The notes under the pieces: model-generated
What the model was told of the DNA's origin: nothing
Database searches by the model: none
What the model saw: the letters and a program-made list of their open reading frames with translations, nothing else
Program-made: the position numbers and the translations under genes
Source of the DNA: Ga0077527 sp038316355
GTDB taxonomy: Bacteria; Pseudomonadota; Gammaproteobacteria; Burkholderiales; SG8-41
Direction of reading: 5' to 3'
Length of the DNA: 19,859 nt
Assembly: GCA_038316355.1 (NCBI GenBank)
Contig: JBBQAO010000068.1
Span: 1 to 19,859, forward strand
In this document: positions 7,074-13,998 of the stretch, piece after piece
Layout: each line of letters starts with the position of its first letter
How positions within the stretch are numbered: the first letter of the stretch is position 1

Positions 7074-8456
7074 TCAGGCGCGTTGCGGTTTGAACAGGCG
7101 CGGGTCGAGCTGGTGGCGTTGCAGCAGTTTGTAGAACTCGGTACGGTTGCGTTTGGCGAGACGCGAAGCCTGGGTCACGTTGCCGTCGGTGATTTTCAGC
7201 AGCTGCGCCAGATAATCACGCTCGAATTTGCGTCTTGCCTGCTCGAAGGACGCGAATTCGGTCTGCTCACGCTGGATCGCCTGCTGCACCAGGTTGGCGG
7301 GGATGCGCGGCGTTGTGGTCAGCGCCACCGACTGCTCGATCACGTTGTAGAGCTGGCGCACATTCCCCGGCCACGCCGCAGCGACCAGTTGTTCCACCGC
7401 TTCCGGCGACAACCCGGTGACGTCTTTTTTGTAACGCGCAGCGAGTTCGTTGAGAAAATGCCCGGCGAGCAGCGGGATATCCTCGCGTCGCTCGGCCAGC
7501 GACGGCAGATTCAGCGAAACCACTTTCAGCCGGTAATAAAGATCTTCGCGGAAATTGCCCGCGGTCAGCTCCGCCTCGAGATTGCGGTGGGTCGCCGAAA
7601 TCACCCGCACATCGACCGGCACATGCTGCATGCCGCCCACCGGCCGCACCTGTTTCTCCTGCAACACACGCAGCAGTTTGACCTGCAGGGCCGGCGGCAT
7701 GTCGCCGATTTCATCGAGCAGCAGTGTGCCGCCGTCGGCCGACAGGAACAGGCCGCGGTTGTCGCGCACGGCGCCGGTAAACGCGCCTTTGACGTGGCCG
7801 AACAGTTCGGATTCCAGCAGCGGCTCGGGTATCGCCGCACAGTTGATCGCGACAAAAGGCCGATTGCTGCGCGGACTGGCGGCATGCACCGCGCGCGCCA
7901 GCAGTTCCTTGCCGGTGCCCGATTCGCCCTGAATCAGCACTGCCGCGTCGCCCGCCGCCACCAGCCGCGCCTTCGCCAGCACCTCCTCCATCGCCGGGTT
8001 GCGGGTAATGATCGCCGCGCGCCACGCGCCGTCATCGGCCCCAGCAGCATTGGGCACGCCGGACACCGCCAGCGCGCGCTCGATTTCCACCAGCAGCGCC
8101 TTGGCATCGAAGGGCTTGGTCAGGTAACCAAAGACGCCGCCCTTCACCGCCGACACCGCATCGGGAATCGTGCCGTGCGCGGTGAGTATGATCACCGGCA
8201 GCGCGGGGTTTTCGGCGCGGATCGCCTCGAACAGCGTAATGCCGTCCATGCCGCCCATCTGCAGATCGGTGACCACGACCTGCGGCCGCGACACCGCCAG
8301 CTGCGCCAGCGCGCGCTCGCCGCTGTCAGCCAGTGTTGCGCCGTAACCGGCGGCTTCCAGCCGCAGTTGCATCAGGCGCAGCAATCCCGGATCGTCATCA
8401 ACCACGAGTATCTGGGCTTTGCCCTGCGTTTTGGCCTGCGTCATCATGTTCATCAT
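7074..8456 (-). CDS. glrR: Sigma-54-dependent response regulator, GlrR/QseF-like (NtrC family)
   Basis: Activates RpoN promoters after phosphorylation by its partner kinase. The 460-residue protein has a receiver domain (about 15-130, phospho-acceptor D64, K114), an AAA+ domain (about 147-375) with Walker A GESGTGKE (177-184), the sigma-54-contacting GAFTGA loop (224-229) and Walker B GGTLLLDEIG (242-251), and a C-terminal Fis-like helix-turn-helix (about 420-450, GNVTQASRLAKRNRTEFYKLL). Order and sequence fit the GlrR/QseF branch: it follows a lipoprotein and a GlrK-like kinase. The ATG at 8456 follows AAGGTGA. A GTG at 8465, overlapping the preceding stop, is the alternative. Its likely target is the sigma-54 promoter at 6912-6926, just past its own stop codon. 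Confidence 0.92.
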   Translation of the reverse strand: MMNMMTQAKTQGKAQILVVDDDPGLLRLMQLRLEAAGYGATLADSGERALAQLAVSRPQVVVTDLQMGGMDGITLFEAIRAENPALPVIILTAHGTIPDAVSAVKGGVFGYLTKPFDAKALLVEIERALAVSGVPNAAGADDGAWRAAIITRNPAMEEVLAKARLVAAGDAAVLIQGESGTGKELLARAVHAASPRSNRPFVAINCAAIPEPLLESELFGHVKGAFTGAVRDNRGLFLSADGGTLLLDEIGDMPPALQVKLLRVLQEKQVRPVGGMQHVPVDVRVISATHRNLEAELTAGNFREDLYYRLKVVSLNLPSLAERREDIPLLAGHFLNELAARYKKDVTGLSPEAVEQLVAAAWPGNVRQLYNVIEQSVALTTTPRIPANLVQQAIQREQTEFASFEQARRKFERDYLAQLLKITDGNVTQASRLAKRNRTEFYKLLQRHQLDPRLFKPQRA

Positions 8457-8461
8457 GGGTA

Positions 8462-8956
8462 TCACCTTTTCCGTGTTCTGCTGCCGTCGCGGGTCATGTC
8501 GCGCTCCAGCGTCAGCAGCGCGTCGAGTTTCTGCTGCAGGCCCTGCGCGCTGATTTCGAGCCGGCGCTGCTCCTGCAGGAATGCCATCATCAATAGCGCC
8601 AGCCCGCGCAGCGCACTGTCGCTGCTGCGCGCCACCGGTTCCAGCAGTTCCTGCGCGAGCACTTCCTCCCCCGCCGGCGCGCCCGGCAATGTCAGCAGCA
8701 GCGCATAACGCAGGCGATTGGCGTCACTGCGACTCTTTGCCAATGCGCGCCGCGCCGCTTCATATTCGCGCGTCAGACCGGGCCCTGACATCTGGCGCAG
8801 CTGCGTGTAATAAGCCAGCACCTTCACCGCATCCTCACCGCGGTTTTCCTCTGCCACCGGCGTCGTGCTGCTGACCGGATCCGGCGAACGCGGCGCGGCC
8901 ACACAACCTGCCAGCAGCAGCACGGGCAGCCAACACCATCCGCAGCGAATCTTCAT
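8462..8956 (-). CDS. Lipoprotein between glrK and glrR (QseG/YfhG position)
   Basis: The 164-residue protein begins MKIRCGWCWLPVLLLAGC, with lipobox LAGC and lipidation site C18. The mature part is mainly helical, with heptad-like leucine spacing in the last third (ISAQGLQQKLDALLTLERDMTRD), suggesting a coiled coil. In Enterobacteriaceae the gene between glrK and glrR encodes QseG, an outer-membrane lipoprotein reported to interact with the kinase, and this gene holds the same place. It is clearly shorter than QseG as I recall it, and sequence similarity cannot be judged by eye, so no symbol is given. Its ATG overlaps the kinase stop (ATGA) and its stop lies at the start of glrR: tight translational coupling through all three genes. 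Confidence 0.82.
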   Translation of the reverse strand: MKIRCGWCWLPVLLLAGCVAAPRSPDPVSSTTPVAEENRGEDAVKVLAYYTQLRQMSGPGLTREYEAARRALAKSRSDANRLRYALLLTLPGAPAGEEVLAQELLEPVARSSDSALRGLALLMMAFLQEQRRLEISAQGLQQKLDALLTLERDMTRDGSRTRKR

Positions 8957-10398
8957 GCCACCGTCCCCTGCCGCAGCGGCAGTGTCAAGCGCAGGCGTGC
9001 GCCGGACCGCGCCGGTTCATCCACCACTTCGGCAGTGCCGCCATGTGCCTGGGCGTAATCACGGACCACCGACAAACCGATGCCCGAACCACGCAGCGGT
9101 CCGCCGGCCACGGTGCGACCGCGGAAAAACGGATCGAACACCCGCTCGCGCTCGGTCGGCGGAATGCCCGGCCCGGCATCAACAACATCCAGCACCATGT
9201 GCACGCCGTCACTGCGCGCCACGATATTGATGACATTGTTTTCGTTGGAAAATTTCACCGCATTGGACAACAGATTGTCGAGCATGATGCGCAGCTTCTC
9301 CGGGTCGACTTCCAGCGTAATGTCGTCCACCTGCGGCGCAATGCGCAGCGCCCGTGCACGCAGCGCAAGATTCTGGTCGTCAACCACCCGCGCCACCACG
9401 CGCCGCACTTCGACCGGCGAAAAATGCAGCGCACTGCGATGAAATTCCGCAGCGCCGTATGACAGCAGGTCTTCGATCAGTCGCTGCAATTCCATGCTGC
9501 TGGCGCGCAGGATCCCGGCGACCTCCTGCTGCTCGGGTGTCAGCGTCCCCAGCGCCTCCTCGGACAACAACTCGGAGCCTTCGCGCAGCGCCGTCAGCGG
9601 TGTCTTCAACTCATGGGATACCTGGCGCAGGAAGCGGTTCTTCTGCTGTTCGAGTTCATTCAGGCGATGGCGCAGCCATTCGATGCGGCGGCCGAGCAAT
9701 TGCAGGTCGCGCGGACCGCTGACGCCGACCGGCGCCGAAAAATCCCCGCCCCCCATGCGCCGGATCGCCGCGTCGATCTGTCGGATCGGCCGCGCGATCA
9801 GCACCGTAAAACCCGCCGCCAGCAGCAACGCCACCGGCACCAGCGCCAGCATCTGCCACAGCGTGACTTGCCGGGCGCGCGCTGCGGTTTCGCCCATGGC
9901 CTCGATTTCGCGGTCGATCAGCCGGTCGCCGCGTTCGATGATGCCCTGCGCACGGGCATCAAGCCGGACAAACTCCCCGGCTGCGCGCTTCAGTGCAGCA
10001 TCGTCCGCGACGGCACTGCGCAGCATTGTAAAAACAGCCGTTTCGCTGTCGATGATGTCGTTCAGTGCGATGCGCTGCTCCTCATCGAATGGCAGAGCCG
10101 AAAACTCACCGGCGGTCTGCAGGAACAGTTTGCGGTTGGTTTCATAGGCATCGAGCAGCGAACGGTCGCCGAGTATCGCCATCTGCCGTGTGTTGCGTTC
10201 CAGCGCGCTCAGCAGTTCCGCAAGCCGGCGGCTGGATTGCGTGGACTGCACGGCCTGCTGCACGGCACGCTGGCTGCGATTGGCGAACTGGTTGATCGCC
10301 ACCGCGTTGTTGATCAGCGCAAATATCAGCGGCAGCGCCACCATCGCAAAACCGACAGCCAGCAGTTTTGGAAACGAATTCGGTTGCAGGAAACGCAT
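8953..10398 (-). CDS. glrK: Membrane sensor histidine kinase, GlrK/QseE-like
   Basis: Senses an envelope signal and phosphorylates the GlrR-like regulator. In the 481-residue protein membrane segment 1 is at about 10-33, a periplasmic helical domain of about 145 residues follows, membrane segment 2 is at about 180-203 and HAMP at about 204-255. HisKA has the H-box SHELKTPLTAL with H262, and the ATPase domain has the N-box (DNLLSNAVKFSN, about 374-385), G1 DAGPGIP (407-413), F-box FDPFF and G2 GSGIGLSVV (437-445). All catalytic motifs are intact. The ATG at 10398 is chosen because it places two basic residues just before membrane segment 1; an in-frame TTG at 10479 would add 27 atypical residues. 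No strong ribosome binding site is seen. A gap of about 105 bases separates it from mlaC, which is transcribed in the same direction. Confidence 0.9.
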   Translation of the reverse strand: MRFLQPNSFPKLLAVGFAMVALPLIFALINNAVAINQFANRSQRAVQQAVQSTQSSRRLAELLSALERNTRQMAILGDRSLLDAYETNRKLFLQTAGEFSALPFDEEQRIALNDIIDSETAVFTMLRSAVADDAALKRAAGEFVRLDARAQGIIERGDRLIDREIEAMGETAARARQVTLWQMLALVPVALLLAAGFTVLIARPIRQIDAAIRRMGGGDFSAPVGVSGPRDLQLLGRRIEWLRHRLNELEQQKNRFLRQVSHELKTPLTALREGSELLSEEALGTLTPEQQEVAGILRASSMELQRLIEDLLSYGAAEFHRSALHFSPVEVRRVVARVVDDQNLALRARALRIAPQVDDITLEVDPEKLRIMLDNLLSNAVKFSNENNVINIVARSDGVHMVLDVVDAGPGIPPTERERVFDPFFRGRTVAGGPLRGSGIGLSVVRDYAQAHGGTAEVVDEPARSGARLRLTLPLRQGTVA

Positions 10399-10503
10399 CT
10401 GTTGAGCCGGTAAGTCAAGCCGGGGGACAAACCGTGCAGCAGAGCTGTGCAACGGGATCGCGCGACACAGAATCTGCAAAAAGCCGTGCCGTCTCGACCG
10501 GAA

Positions 10504-11103
10504 TTACGCGCCCTGCTTGTTCTTGTCTTCGAGTGCCTTGATCAGCCCGTCGATGCCTCCGCGCCCGATTTCTGACGCAAAAGTGCCCCGGTAATTAATC
10601 ACCAGGCTGGCGTTTTCAGCGACGATGTCCGTCACTTTCCAGGTCTTGTCGGTCAGCGTCATGCGGTAATCGATGCTCAGCGACGGACGCCCCGGCTCAC
10701 TGACGAGAGTGCGCACGGTGGTGTAGTCCTCTCCGGACTTCATCTGCAAGGGCTTGACCTCGACCTTGCGGTCGACATTTGCGGACTCGGCCAGCGCCGT
10801 GGTGTAGGTGCGCACCAGCAGCGTACGGAAAGCGTTTTCCAGGGATTTCTGCTGTGCCGGGCTCGCATCCCGCCAGGATTTGCCCATGGCAGTCTGGGTC
10901 ATGCCGCGAAAATCAAAATGCGGCAGCACCTTTTTTTCGGCAACGTCCTGCAGTGTCCTGCGATCCTGGTTCTGCTTGAGAATGGCCAGCACTTCTTCGA
11001 CCGTGGTGCGCACCAGCACGTCAGGCGCAGTCTGAGCCCGGACCGTGAACGCCACGGCTGAGGTCACGATGAGCAGAATGATTGCGAACAGTGTTTTTTT
11101 CAT
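10504..11103 (-). CDS. mlaC: MlaC-type periplasmic phospholipid-binding protein
   Basis: Carries phospholipids between the outer-membrane Mla complex and the inner-membrane MlaFEDB ABC transporter. The 199-residue protein starts MKKTLFAIILLIVTSAVAFTVRAQ, a classical Sec signal with probable cleavage after A23. It then has the MlaC/Ttg2D fold signature: VLAILKQNQ, VLPHFDF-RGMTQTAMGKSWRDASPAQQKSLENAFRTLLVRTYTTAL, and late WKVTDIVAENASLVINYRGTFASEI. The ATG at 11103 follows AGGGA. It is an orphan here, with no mlaFED, mlaB or mlaA in view. Its position just upstream of the glrK set, same strand, may reflect a shared envelope-maintenance theme, but the intergenic gap leaves co-transcription uncertain. 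Confidence 0.88.
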   Translation of the reverse strand: MKKTLFAIILLIVTSAVAFTVRAQTAPDVLVRTTVEEVLAILKQNQDRRTLQDVAEKKVLPHFDFRGMTQTAMGKSWRDASPAQQKSLENAFRTLLVRTYTTALAESANVDRKVEVKPLQMKSGEDYTTVRTLVSEPGRPSLSIDYRMTLTDKTWKVTDIVAENASLVINYRGTFASEIGRGGIDGLIKALEDKNKQGA

Positions 11104-11176
11104 ATTGTTGTTTTCCCTAGCGAATCTTGTTTGGAGGTCATTTGCACGATACCCGCGTTGCGCCGGCCATCGCCAT

Positions 11177-11193
11177 GACTTGTTACACAAGTC
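11177..11193. promoter_or_regulatory. 17-bp perfect dyad between mlaC and the FAH-family gene
   Basis: GACTTGT TAC ACAAGTC: seven-base arms around a three-base centre, 74 bases upstream of mlaC and about 140 bases upstream of the divergent FAH gene. Size and symmetry fit an operator for a dimeric repressor, serving either gene. Confidence 0.5.
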
Positions 11194-11228
11194 TGACTGC
11201 GATATCGGCGAATAGTGCCAAAAATCAC

Positions 11229-11257
11229 AAAAAAATCAGCAGAAACAGGCGTTTCTG
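11229..11257 (-). terminator. Terminator-like hairpin plus T-tract in the mlaC leader direction
   Basis: CAGAAAC, AGGC, GTTTCTG (11240-11257) is a perfect seven-base stem with a four-base loop. On the minus strand it is followed after four bases by seven T residues (11235-11229). It would stop antisense transcription leaving the FAH gene before mlaC, or act in a long mlaC leader. The stem is short and only moderately GC-rich, so strength is uncertain. Confidence 0.4.
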
Positions 11258-11296
11258 GTGCCGCTGTCGCCAACAGGCAACACCATGCGTGTTTGT

Positions 11297-11302
11297 TATG
11301 AT
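11297..11302 (+). promoter_or_regulatory. Possible -10 box for the FAH-family gene
   Basis: TATGAT has one mismatch to the sigma-70 -10 consensus and lies 32 bases before the TTG start, giving a short leader. No recognisable -35 element sits at the proper distance, so confidence is low. Confidence 0.3.
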
Positions 11303-11334
11303 CCGCGCGTAACCATCATCAACAAAGGATCACC

Positions 11335-12315
11335 TTGAAACTGCTTCGTTACAGTCTGAAACACGAACCGCGCACACTGGCGCGGCTGGGGGTGCTGATC
11401 GCGCCCGACCGCATCGCCGATCTGCGTGCCGGTTACGCGCTGCATCTGATGGAACGCGCCGGCAATCCCAAGGGCCGGGAACTCGCGGCGATTTACATGC
11501 CGCCGTACATCACCGAATTCCTGCACATGGGCGAACCGGCATGGATCGCGCTCGCCGACGCCTACACCTACCTCAGCGACCTCGCCGCGGTCAGGCCCGA
11601 TGCGCCGGGATTCAGCGGCGAGCCGCTGTTCCTGCCGCTCGCCGATTGCCGGGTTTATGCACCGATACGTCCGTCCAAACTGATCGCCGTCGGCCGCAAC
11701 TATCCCGGTTACACGCAGTTCCCCGGAAAGGCGGCGGGAAAAATCCCCGCAGGATTTATCAAGACATTATCTTCAATCACCGGCCCCGGCCGCGACATCA
11801 TCAAGCCGCGCATCACGCAGAAGCTGGATTGCGAGACCGAACTGGCGGTGGTGATCGGCAAAAAATGCAAAAACGTGCGCGAGGAAAATGCCTACGATGT
11901 GATTGCCGGTTACACCATCATCAATGACATTACCGCGCGTGATCTCGGCGCCCTCGAACGCCAGGCCGGCCACCTGTTCCTCGGCAAAACCCTGGACACC
12001 TTTGCCCCCATGGGGCCGTGGATGATCACCCGCGACGCGATTCCGGATCCGATGCACCTGCGCATCCAGACGCGGGTCAATGGCGAAACCCGGCAGGACG
12101 GCAACACCCGCGACATGCTGTTCAACATTCCGCAGCTGATCGCGCATTTTTCGCAGATGACGCTGCAGCCCGGCGACATTATCGCCACCGGTTCACCCGG
12201 CGGCGGCGCGTTGTCGAATCCGGACTGGTATCTGAATGCCGGCGACGTCATCGAATCCGAAATCGAAGGTATCGGCATCCTCAGCAACGGCGTGGTGGAC
12301 GAACCGCTGGTTTAA
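11335..12315 (+). CDS. Fumarylacetoacetate hydrolase (FAH) family protein
   Basis: FAH-fold enzymes are metal-dependent hydrolases, decarboxylases or isomerases acting on beta-diketo or 2-oxo acids in aromatic and organic-acid breakdown. The 326-residue protein has an N-terminal domain (to about 108) and the catalytic FAH domain with KLIAVGRNYPGY (about 115-126), the acidic metal-site region DCETELAVVIGKKCKN (about 164-179), YTIINDITARDLG (about 192-204), a KTLDTFAPMGPW segment and a C-terminal GDIIATGSPGGGA. The TTG start is supported by AAAGGA at ideal spacing, and the protein starts MKLLRYS as in many relatives. It converges with the Ldh-family gene across a repeat-containing gap. The N-terminal half is longer than in the minimal ~220-residue members. 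The substrate is unknown; a role in the neighbouring catabolic cluster is inferred from position only. Confidence 0.87.
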   Translation: MKLLRYSLKHEPRTLARLGVLIAPDRIADLRAGYALHLMERAGNPKGRELAAIYMPPYITEFLHMGEPAWIALADAYTYLSDLAAVRPDAPGFSGEPLFLPLADCRVYAPIRPSKLIAVGRNYPGYTQFPGKAAGKIPAGFIKTLSSITGPGRDIIKPRITQKLDCETELAVVIGKKCKNVREENAYDVIAGYTIINDITARDLGALERQAGHLFLGKTLDTFAPMGPWMITRDAIPDPMHLRIQTRVNGETRQDGNTRDMLFNIPQLIAHFSQMTLQPGDIIATGSPGGGALSNPDWYLNAGDVIESEIEGIGILSNGVVDEPLV

Positions 12316-12322
12316 AGAACTA

Positions 12323-12474
12323 GCCGCAGAGAGCACAAAGCTCACAGAGCCCCGTCCCGGGATCGCTTGCGATTCAGGCCGCACTTTCAAAAACCCGCCA
12401 CAGAAAAATCCAGGCCAGAATCCGTTTTGTTTTCCTCTGTGACCTCTGTGGCAAATGGGTTTGCCGTTAAACGG
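12323..12474. repeat. CACAGAG-type inverted repeat element between convergent genes
   Basis: The left side has GCCGCAGAG (12323-12331) and CTCACAGAG (12341-12349), the middle has GCCACAGA (12397-12404), and the right side has the opposite orientation, CTCTGTGAC (12435-12443) and CTCTGTGGC (12444-12452). The right arm thus mirrors the left, with about 85 bases between them. It is followed by a small hairpin GGCAAA-TGGG-TTTGCC (12450-12465) and the dyad CCGTT-A-AACGG. It resembles CACAGAG-rich intergenic repeats common in environmental proteobacterial genomes. It may act as a two-way transcription stop, although no T-tract is present. Confidence 0.6.
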
Positions 12475-12491
12475 TTCCCTCTCCTTCAAGA

Positions 12492-13553
12492 TTAACGCGC
12501 CAGTTTCGCAATCTTCAGTTCACCGGCAAGCTGGTCCAGCGCGGCGAGCAGCGCCCCCGGCATCGGAATGCCGTTTTTCTCGTGATCCGCGCGCGCGACA
12601 TGCGTGCCCTCGCCCGGCAGGCGGATGCGGTCGACGCCAGGCAGGCGCTGTGAATTGCGGATGTCGCGAATCAGCGTGTCCACGCCCTGCTTGAATTCCT
12701 TCAGGTCCTGGAACGCCTCGATGTTGATGGCGACGATAGTGTGACCGGTGTTGGTTTCAGTGGTGTCGTCGTTGTTGAAATCGACCACGTCCTTGCCCAT
12801 CGCCGCGCCGTTGAGATTGCCGGCGAGCAGGCCCATCACCAGCGCCAGACCATAACCCTTGTAGCCGCCGATCGGCAGCAGAAAACCTTCGCTGGCGCGC
12901 TTCGGATCGGTCAGCGGCTTGCCCTCGCGATCCATCATCCAGCCCTCGGGCATCATCTCACCGCGCTGCGCCTTGGTCTTGACCTTGCCGTAGGCCGCCA
13001 CCGTCGTCGCCATGTCGAGCACGATGGCCGGTTCTTCACCCGCCGGCACCGCGACCGCGATCGGATTGGTCGACAACAGCATGTCCAGCCCGCCCCAGGG
13101 CGGCAGATGGTTGGCACTGCCCACGGCCATGTAGAGGCCGATCATGTTGTGCGCGAGCGGCATGCTGGCGTACAGCGATGCAGGACCGGCGTGGTTGCTC
13201 CAGCGTGCACCGACCCAGGCGACGCCGGCAGTCTTCGCTTTTTCGATGGCTGTTTCGGTGGCGAACTTCATCACCAGATGGCCCATGCCGTTGTCGCCGT
13301 GCACCAGCGCCATACCGGCCATTTCGCGCTCGATGCGGATATTTGGTTTGACATTGACGGCCTTGCCCTTGATGCGGCGGATGTACTGCGGCAGGCGGAA
13401 CACGCCATGGCCTTCGGAACCGTTGATATCGGCCTGTGCCATCAGTTGCGCAATTGCTTTCGCGTCTTCACCTGGAATCGCCACCGCCGCAAAGGCACTG
13501 GCGATGAAGGCGCGCAGTTTTTCGCCGGAAATCCGTTGTTTCTGTTCAGCCAT
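12492..13553 (-). CDS. Ldh-family (malate/L-lactate/ureidoglycolate) NAD(P)-dependent dehydrogenase
   Basis: Oxidises a 2-hydroxy acid to a 2-oxo acid with NAD(P); this family lacks the Rossmann fold. The 353 residues match the family length. Recognisable motifs are ADINGSEGHGVFRLPQY (about 41-57, conserved catalytic-region His at 49), VHGDNGMGHLV, the ARWSNHAGPA loop (about 116-125), LLSTNPIAVAVP, IVLDMATT and GGYKGYGLALVMGLLAG near the C-terminal third. The ATG overlaps the end of the VOC gene by eight bases, so the two are translationally coupled. It is the last gene of the minus-strand set. The usual SHG of the first motif is GHG here and the usual NHFG is NHAG, small departures that may reflect substrate choice. 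The substrate cannot be assigned from sequence. Confidence 0.9.
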   Translation of the reverse strand: MAEQKQRISGEKLRAFIASAFAAVAIPGEDAKAIAQLMAQADINGSEGHGVFRLPQYIRRIKGKAVNVKPNIRIEREMAGMALVHGDNGMGHLVMKFATETAIEKAKTAGVAWVGARWSNHAGPASLYASMPLAHNMIGLYMAVGSANHLPPWGGLDMLLSTNPIAVAVPAGEEPAIVLDMATTVAAYGKVKTKAQRGEMMPEGWMMDREGKPLTDPKRASEGFLLPIGGYKGYGLALVMGLLAGNLNGAAMGKDVVDFNNDDTTETNTGHTIVAINIEAFQDLKEFKQGVDTLIRDIRNSQRLPGVDRIRLPGEGTHVARADHEKNGIPMPGALLAALDQLAGELKIAKLAR

Positions 13554-13971
13554 GGTTTTGTTCCGACTTGTTCTCTTCCAACTCGATCAATGCACCGAGG
13601 AAATCTTTCGGATGCACGAACGCGATGCGTTCGCCGTGCACGTTGAGCTGTACCTTGCCGCCGCCCAGCACCTGCACGCCGGCCGCAGTGAGTTCGCCGG
13701 TCGTCGTTTCCACGTTGTCGACGCCGAGGCAGAAATGGTGAATGCCGCCCTTGGGATTGCGCTCGAGAAATTTGGCCACCGGCGAATCCGGCCGCGACGG
13801 TTCCATCAACTCGATCTTTGCATTGCCAAGATCGATGTAGGTCATGCGCACGCCCTGCTCTTCATTGACCTTGATCGCACCGGCAGTCAGCCCGTAGGTC
13901 GCGCGCAATTTCTCCAGCGCCGCGGCGAGGTCGGGCACCACGATCGAGACATGGCTGAGGCCGGTGATCAT
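13546..13971 (-). CDS. VOC-superfamily protein, methylmalonyl-CoA epimerase-like
   Basis: The 141-residue protein has two vicinal-oxygen-chelate repeats. It follows the pattern of methylmalonyl-CoA epimerases: MITGLSHVSIVVPDL with H7, NEEQGVRMTYIDLGNAKIELMEP with E54, SPVAKFLERNPKGGIHHFCLGVDN with H78/H79, and IAFVHPKDFLGALIELEE with E130. These are the expected metal ligands and epimerase signature. It would equilibrate the stereocentre of a 2-substituted acyl-CoA. No methylmalonyl-CoA mutase is nearby; it lies 27 bases after a CoA transferase and overlaps a hydroxy-acid dehydrogenase, so its true substrate may be another acyl-CoA made in this cluster. No clear ribosome binding site is seen before the ATG. 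A different VOC activity (isomerase or lyase) remains possible. Confidence 0.85.
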   Translation of the reverse strand: MITGLSHVSIVVPDLAAALEKLRATYGLTAGAIKVNEEQGVRMTYIDLGNAKIELMEPSRPDSPVAKFLERNPKGGIHHFCLGVDNVETTTGELTAAGVQVLGGGKVQLNVHGERIAFVHPKDFLGALIELEENKSEQNHG

Positions 13972-13998
13972 CAGAGGAGTGTATATAACTTATTGTTT

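Noticed and set aside
6936..8708. 590-residue open frame on the + strand across glrR
   Set aside because: It is the antisense shadow of glrR and the lipoprotein gene, which show complete domain motifs. Its His/Arg/Gln-rich composition is typical of reverse-strand reading in high-GC DNA. An AAGGAGG at 6955-6961 upstream is not followed by a start codon at proper spacing.
10475..10490. Sigma-54 promoter upstream of glrK (minus strand GGCACG ... TTGCA)
   Set aside because: The GG to GC distance is eleven bases rather than the strict ten, and there is no further support.
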